Positions 1 to 8,197 of a stretch of 11,738 nucleotides of DNA are shown piece after piece. The notes beneath the pieces are model-generated. The model did no database searches and was not told the DNA's origin. It saw only the letters and a list, made by a program, of their open reading frames with translations. A program made the translations under genes and the position numbers. Source of the DNA: Sodiomyces alkalinus F11 (Eukaryota > Ascomycota > Sordariomycetes > Glomerellales > Plectosphaerellaceae); the NCBI RefSeq assembly GCF_003711515.1, contig NW_021167093.1:743421-755158 (forward strand), read 5' to 3'. Positions within the stretch are counted from its first letter, which is position 1; each line of letters begins with the position of its first letter.

Positions 1-76
1 GCGGCTATAGCGAATAGATTATATAGCTGGATTATCTGCCGATTACGAATAGCTTTAATTGCCTAACTAACGTTTA
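1..76. other. Left edge, no assignable gene
   Basis: This stretch is AT-rich and depleted in CA/TG like the rest of the window. One plus-strand frame can be read with only TAG/TAA-type stops, so it could be the tail of a decayed element gene lying before the possible polypurine tract at 77-90. Too little is present to name a family. Confidence 0.3.
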
Positions 77-130
77 GGGCGATTAGGGGGTGTGTCGAAT
101 AGACTATAGTCTTTTCGGTTACGTAATAGA

Positions 131-155
131 CCGGATTACTAAAAGTATAATCCGG
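131..155. repeat. Perfect hairpin, 8-bp arms
   Basis: CCGGATTA (131-138) is exactly inverted as TAATCCGG (148-155) around a 9-nt loop. It lies about 20 bp upstream of the TATA-like motif in the possible LTR fragment, so it could be a regulatory palindrome of that LTR. That role is inferred. Confidence 0.6.
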
Positions 156-175
156 GTGGACGCTTATAGAATCTA

Positions 176-190
176 CACTATATAAAATAC
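176..190 (+). promoter_or_regulatory. TATA-like box in possible LTR fragment
   Basis: The motif CTATATAAAATA matches a strong eukaryotic TATA box. It lies inside the putative LTR at 91-294. In a window rich in TA through RIP such motifs also arise by chance, so confidence is low. Confidence 0.3.
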
Positions 191-294
191 GGTGGCAGCG
201 TTTCCCTAACGGTCGGAGACAGTTATAATTATATATAATTGCCTTAATAAAATTTTGACCTATTTTGTGACGATTTTGACTACGCTTTATCTGA

Positions 295-487
295 TATCAG
301 ATGCCTATAGCCACCTTATCGGGGTGTGACTTGCGCTATTTCTGTAGACGGATAGGGTACTTCCGACCGATGTATCTATATTAATTTCCCCTCCTTTTAC
401 TTTATAGTTAGATATTTCCGCAGAGTATCGTTTACTCTTCTTCAATGCAGACATATATCTTGTGCGTACCTTATTTATGTGCTAATA
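295..487 (+). repeat. Copia-A 5' LTR, 193 bp
   Basis: It aligns without gaps over 193 bp to 6246-6438, with 14 differences by my count, 11 of them transitions. The canonical TG...CA ends seen in the 3' copy (TGTTAG...TGACA) have decayed here to TATCAG...TAATA, mainly by G-to-A and C-to-T changes. The right end is fixed by the primer-binding site that follows immediately. Confidence 0.93.
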
Positions 488-502
488 GTTATAAGCCCGG
501 CG
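488..502 (+). other. Primer-binding site, initiator-Met tRNA anticodon arm (half-tRNA type)
   Basis: GTTATAAGCCCGGCG directly follows the 5' LTR. It is complementary at 14 of 15 positions to the anticodon stem-loop of eukaryotic initiator Met tRNA (around GGGCUCAUAAC); the exception is a G-to-A change at 493, which turns the complement of the CAU anticodon from ATG to ATA. Priming by an internal tRNA-iMet fragment is known for Drosophila copia and yeast Ty5. The tRNA sequence is from memory, so the G/C pairs at the right end should be checked against the host tRNA. Confidence 0.75.
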
Positions 503-767
503 TTCTAATAAACGAAGCTATTCCGATAGATCCTATAGCTTTAAGGCAGTTAAAATAGCCTTAAGTCTATAGCGGTTAGCTTAGTATTATTAGCTATGTC
601 CGCCTGCTTTATTTTAACCGTTATTCCGTTATTAGATCGTTTAATCCCCTTTTATTTAAATCGCTTAACTCGCTTAAAAGCCCTATCTTATTCTATCTCG
701 TTTAATCGTTCCTTATTTAATCGGTCTGTTATAGTCGGTTTCGATAGTTTATTTCCCTATAGTCCTA

Positions 768-1640
768 GTTAGTTAGACGATAGCCTTAACTATAGCGTTA
801 CCTATAATAGGCTATACGATCCTTACCTTATTAAAAGAATAGCGTTATTAGATCGAGGCTATTATATAGATAGCCTACGCTAACTAGGTCTCTGACCTTA
901 TTAATCTAGACCTTAAGGAATCTAAATGTCCTTAATAGCTCGAATCCTCGGAACCTCTAAAGCTAGAAGAAGGTGACGAAGATAATGCATAGGATCGTAA
1001 GTTTAAGCTATAGAACGTAACAGAGAATAAATATTAGTAATAGTAATAAGATTTAGCTGCTTCTCACGACTATATCACGAAGATAGTTAATCCTAACCTT
1101 AAAAATTAATACGCGGGGAAGAAGGAGGTTAAAGATATCCTGATCGCCTTAAAGGATTATCTTAAACCTACTAACGCTGCCCAGAAGTCCCTAGTTAAGA
1201 AAAGATAGGAAGAATATATATAAAATATACGGAGAATGCCGCACGAGCGCTAGCTTCAGGACTTTATATCGCTATACCGAGATTCGAAGACCTATAGCGT
1301 TAGATCTTCTAATACTATAGAGAATTAACTCGACGCGTCTTTTAGGGCTATCGGTACTATAGCTCTAAAATGGTTAAAGGCGTGTTTTGCAGAGATTTTA
1401 AGGGAAGATAAGGAAGACTAACCTATTATCGAAGAGGTTATAAACGAATATACGGTTTAGTTACGCTATAGGTATTTCTATAGGCTTAATAAGAAGCCTA
1501 TAGCGTTATCGTTTTATACGGCTACGTTCTTAGGAAAGGATAAAAATAGTAGATAGCAGCCAATTAATTAGGAAGGTTAGTAGTAATAGAGAAAAGAGGA
1601 TTCTTCGGTAAGGGAAGCGATTACGTTAAGATAGGAAGAG
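768..1640 (+). pseudogene. gag: Copia-A gag remnant
   Basis: Gag is the capsid protein that packages element RNA in the virus-like particle. A long reading frame with codons starting at multiples of 3 is visible from roughly 768 to about 1600, interrupted almost only by TAA/TAG. It begins with a pattern like copia Gag N-termini (Trp then Ile-Glu-Ala-Ile-Ile near 840-866), has a run of five stop codons in a row near 1036-1050 that was probably polyglutamine, then a mixed helical, charged middle section (about 1120-1540) and another former Gln run near 1578-1589. No start codon can be fixed because ATG codons are lost and the leader after the primer site (503-767) is equally degraded. The frame differs from pol, with the switch somewhere in 1560-1640. 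A Cys-containing stretch (1640-1697) lies in the pol frame but does not fit the CX2CX4HX4C zinc knuckle. Confidence 0.7.
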
Positions 1641-2458
1641 CTAAACGCTACTGCTATCCGTGGAGTGGTTACCCGAACGTTAATCCGACGCGCTGCTAAA
1701 AGGGCTTTACGCCTATAAAGGAGGTAGTAGAACGCTACGACCGCGTTCTTAAGAGCTAGAGTGCTTCTAAGTAAAAGAGGTTTAGGGAGTATATTATAAA
1801 GGATATCGATAAGGCGAAAAATAAGGCAAAAAAGACTAAAGCTAAGTTACTAGAGAAAGATTAGTCTAAGGAAGTCTTTAATTTCGTTGATAATAGGGAA
1901 GAGGATTCTAACGATAGCTCTTACGATATATATTTTGCCTTTAATTTTATAGGAGAAGTAGTAGCTTCGTCGTCGGTTTTCTCGCTTCTATAGACTAAAT
2001 AGGTGGTTAGTAATAACCTTTTTAATTAGTTATTAATCGATTCGGGGTCCCCAAGGTATATAATCAATTAACGCCACCTATTTAAGGACTTTTAGCCTGC
2101 TACTACTATCGTTAGATTTTAGATAGGTGGCGGCACCTCTAATCCAGTAAAGGGGTACGGCACCCTACGTCTTTAGGTTAAAGATATAAAAGGATATCCT
2201 TATACCCTTATACTAAAGGGCGTGGCGTTTATGGATAGATATCTTATAACGCTGCTAGCGACGCGTAGGTTATAGAAGGATTAGAACGCTAGTTTTATAA
2301 CCGGTAGAGATATCTTAGTAATAGACCGATGTACCTGCCTGCCGTTAATTAACGTTAACGGCTAATATACCCTTAAACCGACTAAGGGCACGCTGTAATA
2401 GAGCTATTTCAATAGCTTAAGGGAACTAAAGTCTATAAGCGTGGCCGAAGCCCGTTTA

Positions 2459-3372
2459 TAGCACGAGAGGCTAGGGCATATAAACCCTTAAGCACTAGCG
2501 TAGCTGGTAAAAGGGTGCGTAGGAGGTATCGTGGCGTTAAAAGGAAGAGCGGCACCTTTAGTGGTGGACTACGAGGCTTACGCTATTAGTAAGGTAAAAA
2601 GGATAGTATCGCGACGTCCACCTACCCATAGGCTAATAAGGCCTTTTTAGAGGATTAACGTGGATCTGTTTTCTATAGATCCTGCCGCTAACGGCGACGA
2701 TACTATTACCCTATTCTATGATCCCTGCACGTATAAAAACGTGACTAGAACGATACCAGGGTATAAAAATACACTATCCTCGATAGCTAACTTCGAACTC
2801 TTCCTATAGAGGCAGTATAGACTGCTTATTAGTATAATTAGACTCGACGGAGAAAGGGCGCTATAGAAGAAGCTAGATACCTAGTCTTTAGATCGTGGTA
2901 TCCTGCTAGAAAGATCTTCGCTATACATGCCGTAGCAGAATCCTCGCGCCGAACGGTTTAGGGGTATTATCTTTGCTATCGCGACGGTATTAGTAGATAC
3001 CGTAGGCTTCTAATAGGATATATAGCCAGAGATTATAGCAGTAGCCACTTACCTATATAACCGTACTCCACGCAGGGATTTAGGCTAGCAGACGCCCGAG
3101 GGAGCGTTAAACGCGTGGCTGTAAAAAGAAGGTATCGTTAGTTTTATAGCAGGAACTAATCTATCTATCAGCCACCTAAAGAGGTATAGTTCTAAGGCGT
3201 ACGCGTTAACTGCTAACTATCTACGAGGTCGCCGTAAGAAGGAGAAGCTAGCGCTAAGGGTATATATCGGTTATTTAATCGGATACGAGGGCACTAATAT
3301 TTTTCGGATTTTAGTTCCTTAATTAGGGGATAGAATCCTGCGCATGAGGGACGTTATCTTTGACGAGTTAGT
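2459..3372 (+). other. Copia-A integrase domain remnant
   Basis: Integrase joins the element cDNA to chromosomal DNA. The HHCC zinc region starts with His-Glu-Arg-Leu-Gly-His at 2462-2479, preceded by TAG where Trp is usual. Its two Cys codons are now Tyr (2570-2572 and 2579-2581, TGC to TAC), so zinc binding would be lost even without the stops. The catalytic triad is still readable: Asp at 2663-2665, Asp in Arg-Leu-Asp-Gly (2846-2848) and Glu in Ala-Glu-Arg-Phe (2951-2953), with 34 residues between the second Asp and the Glu. The usual Tyr-Leu-Tyr-Asn-Arg-Thr-Pro block follows near 3050-3069, and the copia motif Met-Arg-Asp-Val-Ile-Phe-Asp-Glu (3344-3367) marks the end of the domain. Confidence 0.88.
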
Positions 3373-3474
3373 CCTTTATAAAAATAGGGGGAAAGAGCCT
3401 AACGTGCCTATACCTATACAGCTTTTCGATAACCTTAATCTGCTATTAGACTAGAGTATTTAAGACCCTTTTAG

Positions 3475-4230
3475 CGTTATAATAGATATCGTCGATTTCG
3501 GCATACCTATAGTAACGTAGCAGAACTCCACGATAGAGGCTTTATAAGAGGGAAGGAGGCGTTAATAACAGCCTTAATCGTTAAGATCTAGGGGGGTGGC
3601 CGGCGGTGGTAGTGGTAAAGGATTAAAAACCACTACTAACGTAAAAACCACCGAAAACGCCTTTAAAAACTAACAGGTTACTAACTAAGAGGCATCACGT
3701 GGAATAGCTGCCACGGCTATAGTAGGCACGGTGCCTGCCGTTATTCCTGCCGTTAGTTCTTCCTCTTTAACTACTATTTTACTACCCTCTTTAATAAGGG
3801 TATTAATTTTACCCTCTTTAATAATCTCTTCTTCCTCTTTAAGGCCTATTTATACGCCCTTTTCGCTACCCCCTGACGATCCTTAGACGTCTGTAACTAC
3901 GGCAGTTAAACGCAGCGATTAAGAGAAATCTGATAATACTAGTAGTTCCTCCTCTAGTTCTTCCTCTACCTTAAAGGAGGCTATAGGCGAGGCCACCGAC
4001 GATACCGTCGGAATAGGATTATTATCACCTAACTAATTCGTTATTAAAGAGGCTACTACCACTGCCGTTGCTCCTTAATCCAATCTATAAGAAGTAACCC
4101 TATCTTTAGCAGCTAAGTCTAATCCCACTACTCCTACTGCTGTTACGGCCTAATAACTAACCTCTCGTTCGCCTGCTTTAGCCTTAACGCCTGCCCTAGC
4201 AGGAAGGCCTGTTCGTAATCGCCGACCTCC
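3475..4230 (+). other. Copia-A hinge between integrase and reverse transcriptase, low complexity
   Basis: In the pol frame this stretch is rich in Ser, Thr, Pro, Val and Ala, with Ser-rich runs near 3760-3850 and 3940-3975. Copia polyproteins usually carry a poorly conserved, disordered hinge here, so lack of motifs is expected. The pyrimidine-rich TCTTCCTCTTTA-type repeats at DNA level are explained by the Ser codons. Confidence 0.6.
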
Positions 4231-4312
4231 TTTTAGGTACGACGATTACGTCTCCTACTATACCTTCGAGAAGCCGAAAAAGCTGTTACTACGCCGCGAG
4301 ATACCTAAGGAA

Positions 4313-5945
4313 CCGTTAAATTGGTCTTAGATACTAAAGAGCCCCTATAAGCTATAATAGCTTAGGGTAGCCGTATAAGAGATAGATACACTTAGGTTAA
4401 TAGGCACCTTTAAAGTAGCAGAGCAGCCCTAGGGTGGGCAATATGCCTTAGACCTTGAATAGATCTTTAAGTATAAGGTTAACCCGTCGGGGTATATTAG
4501 TAAGTTTAAGGCGAGGCTTTACGTATAAGGCGATTAATAGCCTAAAAACCACCTTAACGCCTACGCCTCCACTCTTATAGGAAGGACCTTTAGGGTATTA
4601 ATAGCTATTACTGCCTATTTTAACCTAGAGATACGTTAGCTTAATGCCGTTAATGCCTTTACTAACGCTACCCTTAACGAGGAGATTTACGTTAAGGATC
4701 TACCCGGCTAGCCGCTGCTTTAAGTAGTAAAAGGTATAAAGAGCGACGAGGACCTTAAGGCTATTTTAAAGCTATCGCGGCCACCCTCGCACGGTATATA
4801 ACGCCTATGCAGGGCGTTATATAGCCTATATCGCTCCCCTAAGCTATAGCACGAATAGCTCTCTTCTATTTTAGGTAAGTACGACCTAAAGTAACTAACT
4901 AAAAACGATTACGTCTTTAAAAGTAAGGAACTAATTGTCTTCTTCTACGTGGACGATATTATTCTGATCTATAGGAAGGAATATTAATCTGCTACTAATT
5001 CTCTTATATAACAGATATAGTAGCACTTTTAAGTAAGGGACCTAGGCCTACTTAAGTGGTTCCTAGGGATTAGAGTAGTTTAAGATCGCTAATAACGTCG
5101 GCTATAGCTTTCCCTTAAGAACTATATCACCGAAAGAATTAAGGCTTTAGAGATAGATTTCCCTGTTAGTGGGCGTAGGGTTAAAAGCCCTCTTCCTTTT
5201 CCTAACGTTTTATAACCTATAACCGAATAAGCCTCTATAGATTTAATCCACCTATATCTGCGGAAGGTCGGTTCTATTAATTACGCGGCCTATTAAACCC
5301 GGCTTGATATATCTAAAGCTACTTTAAGGCTTACCGAGTCTAATACTAACCCGTTAAAATAGTATTATAATACCGTAGATACGTGTTTAAAGTACCTGGC
5401 CTTAACTAAGTCCCTATACTTTTACTTTAGACCACGCGATAACCACCTATAGCACGTACTTTACTATACTTCCGACACAGCGTATAGGGATAACCGTAAG
5501 ACTCGGTATAGCTCACAAGGCTATACCACACTATTATTTAGTGGCCCTATAGACTAGAAGGTAAATAAGTAAATAAGCGTCGTGTCCTCTAATACTAAAG
5601 CCGAGCTTATAGCACTTTCTGCTACTATTAGGCAGTATATCACGATAAGGCGTTTAATTAAGGACCTAACCTTAACCTTTAAGGAGGAACCACTAACGAT
5701 ATACTACGATAACGACTAAACGAGGATCCTATTAGAGGCTCTACGCCCTTAGGTTATATCTAGATTAAAGTATCTAGATATCCACGCCCTTTAGATCCGA
5801 TAAGTCGTTTAATAGAAGAAGGTCCTAATCGCCTAGATCTTGACCTAAGAGATAGTTAGCGATAGGCTAACTAAAGTACTTTCCCCGCAGAAATATAAGG
5901 CGTTTATATATCTGTTAGGGATAGAGGTCCTAAGCCAGGGGGCTT
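4313..5945 (+). other. Copia-A reverse transcriptase and RNase H remnant
   Basis: The reverse transcriptase opens with a Leu-Asn-Trp stretch (4316-4324) and the conserved Phe-Lys-Tyr-Lys-Val...Lys-Phe-Lys-Ala-Arg-Leu block (4463-4519). The first catalytic Asp (Gln-Leu-Asp-Val in the family) reads Asn at 4643-4645, a GAT-to-AAT change in TpG context. The second active site, Tyr-Val-Asp-Asp, is intact at 4946-4957. RNase H shows Thr-Ser-Asp near 5469-5477, the Lys-Ala-Glu-Leu-Ile-Ala-Leu block (family: Glu-Ala-Glu-Tyr-x-Ala-Leu) at 5597-5617, Tyr-Tyr-Asp-Asn near 5702-5713, and Arg-Leu-Thr-Lys before the C-terminus. Stops at former Gln/Trp codons run throughout. Confidence 0.88.
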
Positions 5946-5947
5946 AA

Positions 5948-6232
5948 GGCAATTTATAAGAGGCGCGGTGCTGAGTTTATAATCTATAGCCTAGGTTAAC
6001 CGTTGTTTTAGTGCCTTTTAGATTATTATTTAGGCACTCGTTTTTAACGTTTTAACGTTATTATGGGGTTAATTTAACCACCTGTTTTTACACTTTTTTA
6101 ACGTTTGTAGGCATAAAAAGAGCGCGCTTTTTAATAAGCCGTTTAATCGTTGGATTAATATCTAGGCCTCTATTTTACCCTAGATTTACAGCTTTAATTA
6201 AGCAGAATAGTCAGGATTAATCCTGTAGTTCT
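5948..6232 (+). other. Copia-A 3' untranslated stretch
   Basis: About 285 bp between the end of pol and the polypurine tract. I see no coding signal, only AT-rich sequence with TTTTAACG-type repeats near 6035-6110. A 3' non-coding tract of this size is ordinary for a copia element. Confidence 0.5.
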
Positions 6233-6245
6233 GGGGGGGGGGGGG
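6233..6245 (+). other. Copia-A polypurine tract, 13 consecutive G
   Basis: An uninterrupted run of 13 G directly precedes the TG of the 3' LTR. Plus-strand DNA synthesis of LTR elements starts from an RNase-H-resistant purine tract at this place. The length of a homopolymer is prone to sequencing error, so 13 may not be exact. Confidence 0.85.
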
Positions 6246-6438
6246 TGTTAGATGCCTATAGCCACCTTATCGGGGTGTGACTTACGCTATTTCTGTAGAC
6301 GGATGGGATACTTCCGACCGATGTATCTATATCAATTTCCCCTCCTTTTACTTTATAGTTAGATATTTCCGCAGAGTATCTTTTACTCTTCTTCAATGCA
6401 CACACACATCTTTTGCGTACCTTATTTGTGTGCTGACA
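6246..6438 (+). repeat. Copia-A 3' LTR, 193 bp
   Basis: It begins TGTTAGATG and ends TGCTGACA, the better-preserved of the two copies, and aligns to 295-487 without gaps. A CA-repeat (ACACACACA near 6401-6409) survives here but is partly TA in the 5' copy, showing that the two LTRs were mutated separately after insertion. Confidence 0.93.
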
Positions 6439-6652
6439 TAGGGAAAGCTCAGGTATAGGCAGGTTAAGACTAGTTCTATTTATAGACCTATTACGTAGTT
6501 AGTTAGGAAGACGGAATAAGTAGTACCTAGTAACTGTTATAGAACCTAAACTTATAAGACAATATATAATTAACTAGGATCTTTAAGCTTAGCTAATTTA
6601 ATATAAGCTAGCTTAAATATATTAATATATACCTCTATTAGGTTATCTTTAG
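6439..6652. other. Unassigned segment, possible minus-strand LTR piece
   Basis: No coding frame is recognisable. Read on the minus strand, it holds a TATA-like motif (CTATAAATAG, about 6475-6486) followed by about 40 bp and then Copia-A, which would fit an LTR cut by the Copia-A insertion. No second copy is in the window, so this is weak. The part nearest the R repeat (6560-6640) is very AT-rich, with alternating AGCTTA/TAAGCT motifs. Confidence 0.25.
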
Positions 6653-6890
6653 TATTATTATTATTGCTATTCTTCTTCTTCTTCTTACTCCGCTGTCCTA
6701 TCTAATCTATAAGAGCCTGACTAGGCTATATAGTCCTTCTAAGGTGGCTATAAAGAGGAAAACCCGGGGGAAAATATCTATATTCTTCCTTAGATAGAGT
6801 AATACCGCTATAAGGCCGATATATCCCCGATTCGCCTCTATTACGTATCTGGATTATACCTCTAGCGAATAGCTAACAGGAAGGGTAGCA
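6653..6890. repeat. R repeat, copy A (~240 bp, unclassified)
   Basis: This segment aligns along its length with 10858-11071 plus 11615-11640. Shared blocks include CCTATCTAATCTATA (6699-6713 here), GGTGGCTATAAAG (about 6743-6755), AAAACCCGGGG and GATTATACCTCTAG (6852-6865). It starts in a trinucleotide tract: TATTATTATTATT and then five TTC units (6653-6687). Read on the minus strand it therefore ends in an AAG/AAT-type tail, as SINE/LINE 3' ends do. No protein motif and no clear Pol III box was found. A short non-autonomous element (SINE-like or MITE-like) is the best guess, but its class is open. Confidence 0.75.
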
Positions 6891-6942
6891 CGCTTAGAGG
6901 GTTAAGTTAGCCTAGGCTATTTGCTAGTAAGGGAGATAGAGG

Positions 6943-6966
6943 CTAAGGGGTGCCGCGGTGCTACTA
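6943..6966. repeat. Left arm of imperfect palindrome split by the Tc1 element
   Basis: CTAAGGGGTGCCGCGGTGCTAC is imperfectly inverted at 8357-8378, on the other side of the Tc1 insertion. With the transposon and one TA removed, the two arms would face each other around TACTATAGTA. This describes the target site and may be the termini of an older inverted-repeat element. Confidence 0.45.
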
Positions 6967-6968
6967 TA

Positions 6969-6995
6969 TAGTGGCCCCACACTAATTTCGAGTCA
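6969..6995 (+). repeat. Tc1 element left terminal inverted repeat
   Basis: Twenty-seven bases match the inverse of 8328-8354 at 23 positions. The inner 17 (ACACTAATTTCGAGTCA) are identical. Three of the four differences are C/T, as RIP would leave. Transposase binds such repeats to cut the element out. Confidence 0.9.
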
Positions 6996-7081
6996 AAACA
7001 CACATTTTCACCTTTAACGCGTTCAGTCACGGTATTCTTACTATAACCCTCCATCTTTAAATAGCTATAACAATACTAGTT

Positions 7082-8197
7082 TAATAGCTATAAACCCCTA
7101 AATAGTATTATTCGCCTTATAAACGTATAAAGATTATATCCTTAGTCGAAATAGGGCTAATATATCGCGAGGTCGCGCGCTGTATAGGCGTATCCCTAGG
7201 GTCTATCTACAGGATATATAAGCGATACTAAGAGCAGAAATTAGCGAGGTTACTCCTATAGCCTAGCCGGCTATATTACCTTAGTACTCGCGATATAAGG
7301 TACCTCCTTCGATTCGTTAAGTAAAACCCTTTTATTTCGTGTAGGGAACTTAAGGCCTAGCCGCGCTTTACCTGTTTTATAGAAATAATTAAAAGGGAGC
7401 TTATCCGGAGGGGAATCTAACACTACCGCGCGCTTTAACGGCTAAAACTAATAGAAGAGCACGCGAACGAGAGGCTTATTTTTGCTATGGTATATATAGG
7501 CAAAAGCCTTAACTTCTAGAAACGTGTTATGTTTTCTGATAAGAGTATTATCGCACGCGGGTAGGGTATTAGGTAAAGTTAGGTTTTCTATAGTAAGGTA
7601 AGCTATCTTTCCCGGCTTTTTAACTTTATACTAATATTTTACTAGGGCAAACGTTTACTCCCCTAGAACGTATAGCTATGACTTAAGCCGATAAAATACT
7701 CCTAGATGTTCTAGGGCGCGATTTCGTATAACGCGCGTATATTATTATATAAGCTTCACGGAGACCCAGAATCGCCGCACGGGGGGGTTATAGGTTAGGT
7801 TATTTTATAATACCTTTAAGACTAGCTTCTAACTATCTACGATCCTAGTCAGATCTTCGTCTAGGATAATACCTTTACGTATATAGCGCGTATAGTACAA
7901 AAATAGTTACGCCTATAGACTTAAGAAAATAGGGTCGAAATCGTGGACTAGCCGGTATACTTCCCTAACTTTAACCCTATAGAAAACCTATAAAACTTAA
8001 TAAAGGAGCGTATTAATAGGAAGGAACTAAACCTCGGGTATATATAAAAGAATATCAAATCGTGGGAATTCCTTATACGCACCGCGGTTATAAAATAGGA
8101 GGAGTTCGAATAAGACCTTATCTAAAGCCTAATAGCTAGTATACCGCGTAGGATTAATACCGTGATATAAATCGGAGGGTAGTATATAAAATACTAA
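7082..8197 (+). pseudogene. Tc1-family DDE transposase remnant
   Basis: A single frame (codon starts leaving remainder 2 on division by 3) is readable for about 370 codons, close to the normal length of a Tc1 transposase. An N-terminal helix-turn-helix is visible at about 7130-7215 (Glu-Ile-Gly...Arg-Glu-Val-Ala-Arg...Gly-Val-Ser). The first catalytic Asp is in Met-Phe-Ser-Asp (7538-7540). Gly-Ala-Ile-Ser-Tyr follows near 7712-7726, the second Asp is in Asp-Asn at 7865-7870, and the Glu is in Asn-Pro-Ile-Glu-Asn-Leu (7982-7984). There are 38 residues between the second Asp and the Glu, four more than classic DD34E. The C-terminus ends with a typical Pro-Arg-Arg...Lys-Tyr-stop, with TAA at 8195-8197. 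Stops replace Gln and Trp throughout, for example the Trp after Asn-Leu near 7988. The start codon cannot be fixed; 7082 is only where the frame becomes followable. Confidence 0.88.

Larger units (their letters stand above)
77..294 (+). mobile_element. Possible polypurine tract and truncated LTR of another retroelement
   Basis: A purine-rich run ending in GGGGG (77-90) is followed directly by TGTGTC at 91, the arrangement of a polypurine tract next to an LTR start. A TATA-like motif lies about 85 bp further on, where an LTR core promoter would be expected. The stretch stops where the Copia-A 5' LTR begins at 295. No second copy lies in the window, so the LTR reading rests on layout only. The family (gypsy or copia) cannot be told. 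Confidence 0.35.
1598..5947 (+). pseudogene. pol: Copia-A pol polyprotein remnant (PR-IN-RT-RH)
   Basis: One continuous frame (codon starts leaving remainder 2 on division by 3) can be followed for about 4.3 kb with no frameshift that I can see, only stops at former Gln/Trp codons. Aspartic protease comes first: the Leu-Ile-Asp-Ser-Gly active site is at 2033-2047, preceded by a Lys/Glu/Asp/Ser-rich linker (about 1790-1950). Integrase, a Ser/Thr/Pro-rich hinge, reverse transcriptase and RNase H follow and are listed separately. The frame ends after a typical copia C-terminus (Leu-Thr-Lys near 5870-5878) at TAA 5945-5947. That TAA could itself be a mutated Gln codon, in which case TGA 5972-5974 is the next stop likely to be original. 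The whole gene is non-functional. Confidence 0.9.
295..6438 (+). mobile_element. Copia-A: full-length Ty1/copia LTR retrotransposon, RIP-inactivated
   Basis: This 6144-bp element has every structural part in place: a 5' LTR (295-487), a primer-binding site (488-502), gag, then pol in the order protease, integrase, reverse transcriptase, RNase H (the order that defines Ty1/copia, Pseudoviridae), a poly-G polypurine tract (6233-6245) and a 3' LTR (6246-6438). Every coding frame is broken by dozens of TAA/TAG codons at expected Gln or Trp positions, so no protein can be made and the copy is dead. It would depend on other copies to move. The five bases on the two sides (TCTGA on the left, TAGGG on the right) do not match, so no target-site duplication is visible. 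The element is close to full size for fungal copia and shows no large deletion. Confidence 0.95.

Noticed and set aside
1640..1697. Zinc knuckle (CX2CX4HX4C) of Gag
   Set aside because: Two Cys codons are present (1652 and 1694), but the spacing and the missing inner Cys/His cannot be explained by C-to-T or G-to-A changes alone.
1598..5947. TAA/TAG at Gln positions suggested a reassigned genetic code (TAR read as Gln)
   Set aside because: The same stops also stand at Trp sites, Cys codons have become Tyr and a catalytic Asp has become Asn. These all follow CpA/TpG context, so mutation and not code change explains them.
6743..6755. Shared AAGGTGGCTATA between R and the antisense of the Copia-A LTR (near 307-318 and 6258-6269)
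   Set aside because: Only about 12 bases match and neighbouring sequence does not, so chance or convergent RIP is more likely than common origin.
6908..6919. Perfect palindrome TAGCCTAGGCTA as a regulatory site
   Set aside because: Short TA/CTAG palindromes are very frequent in this RIP-mutated sequence and nothing nearby supports a function.
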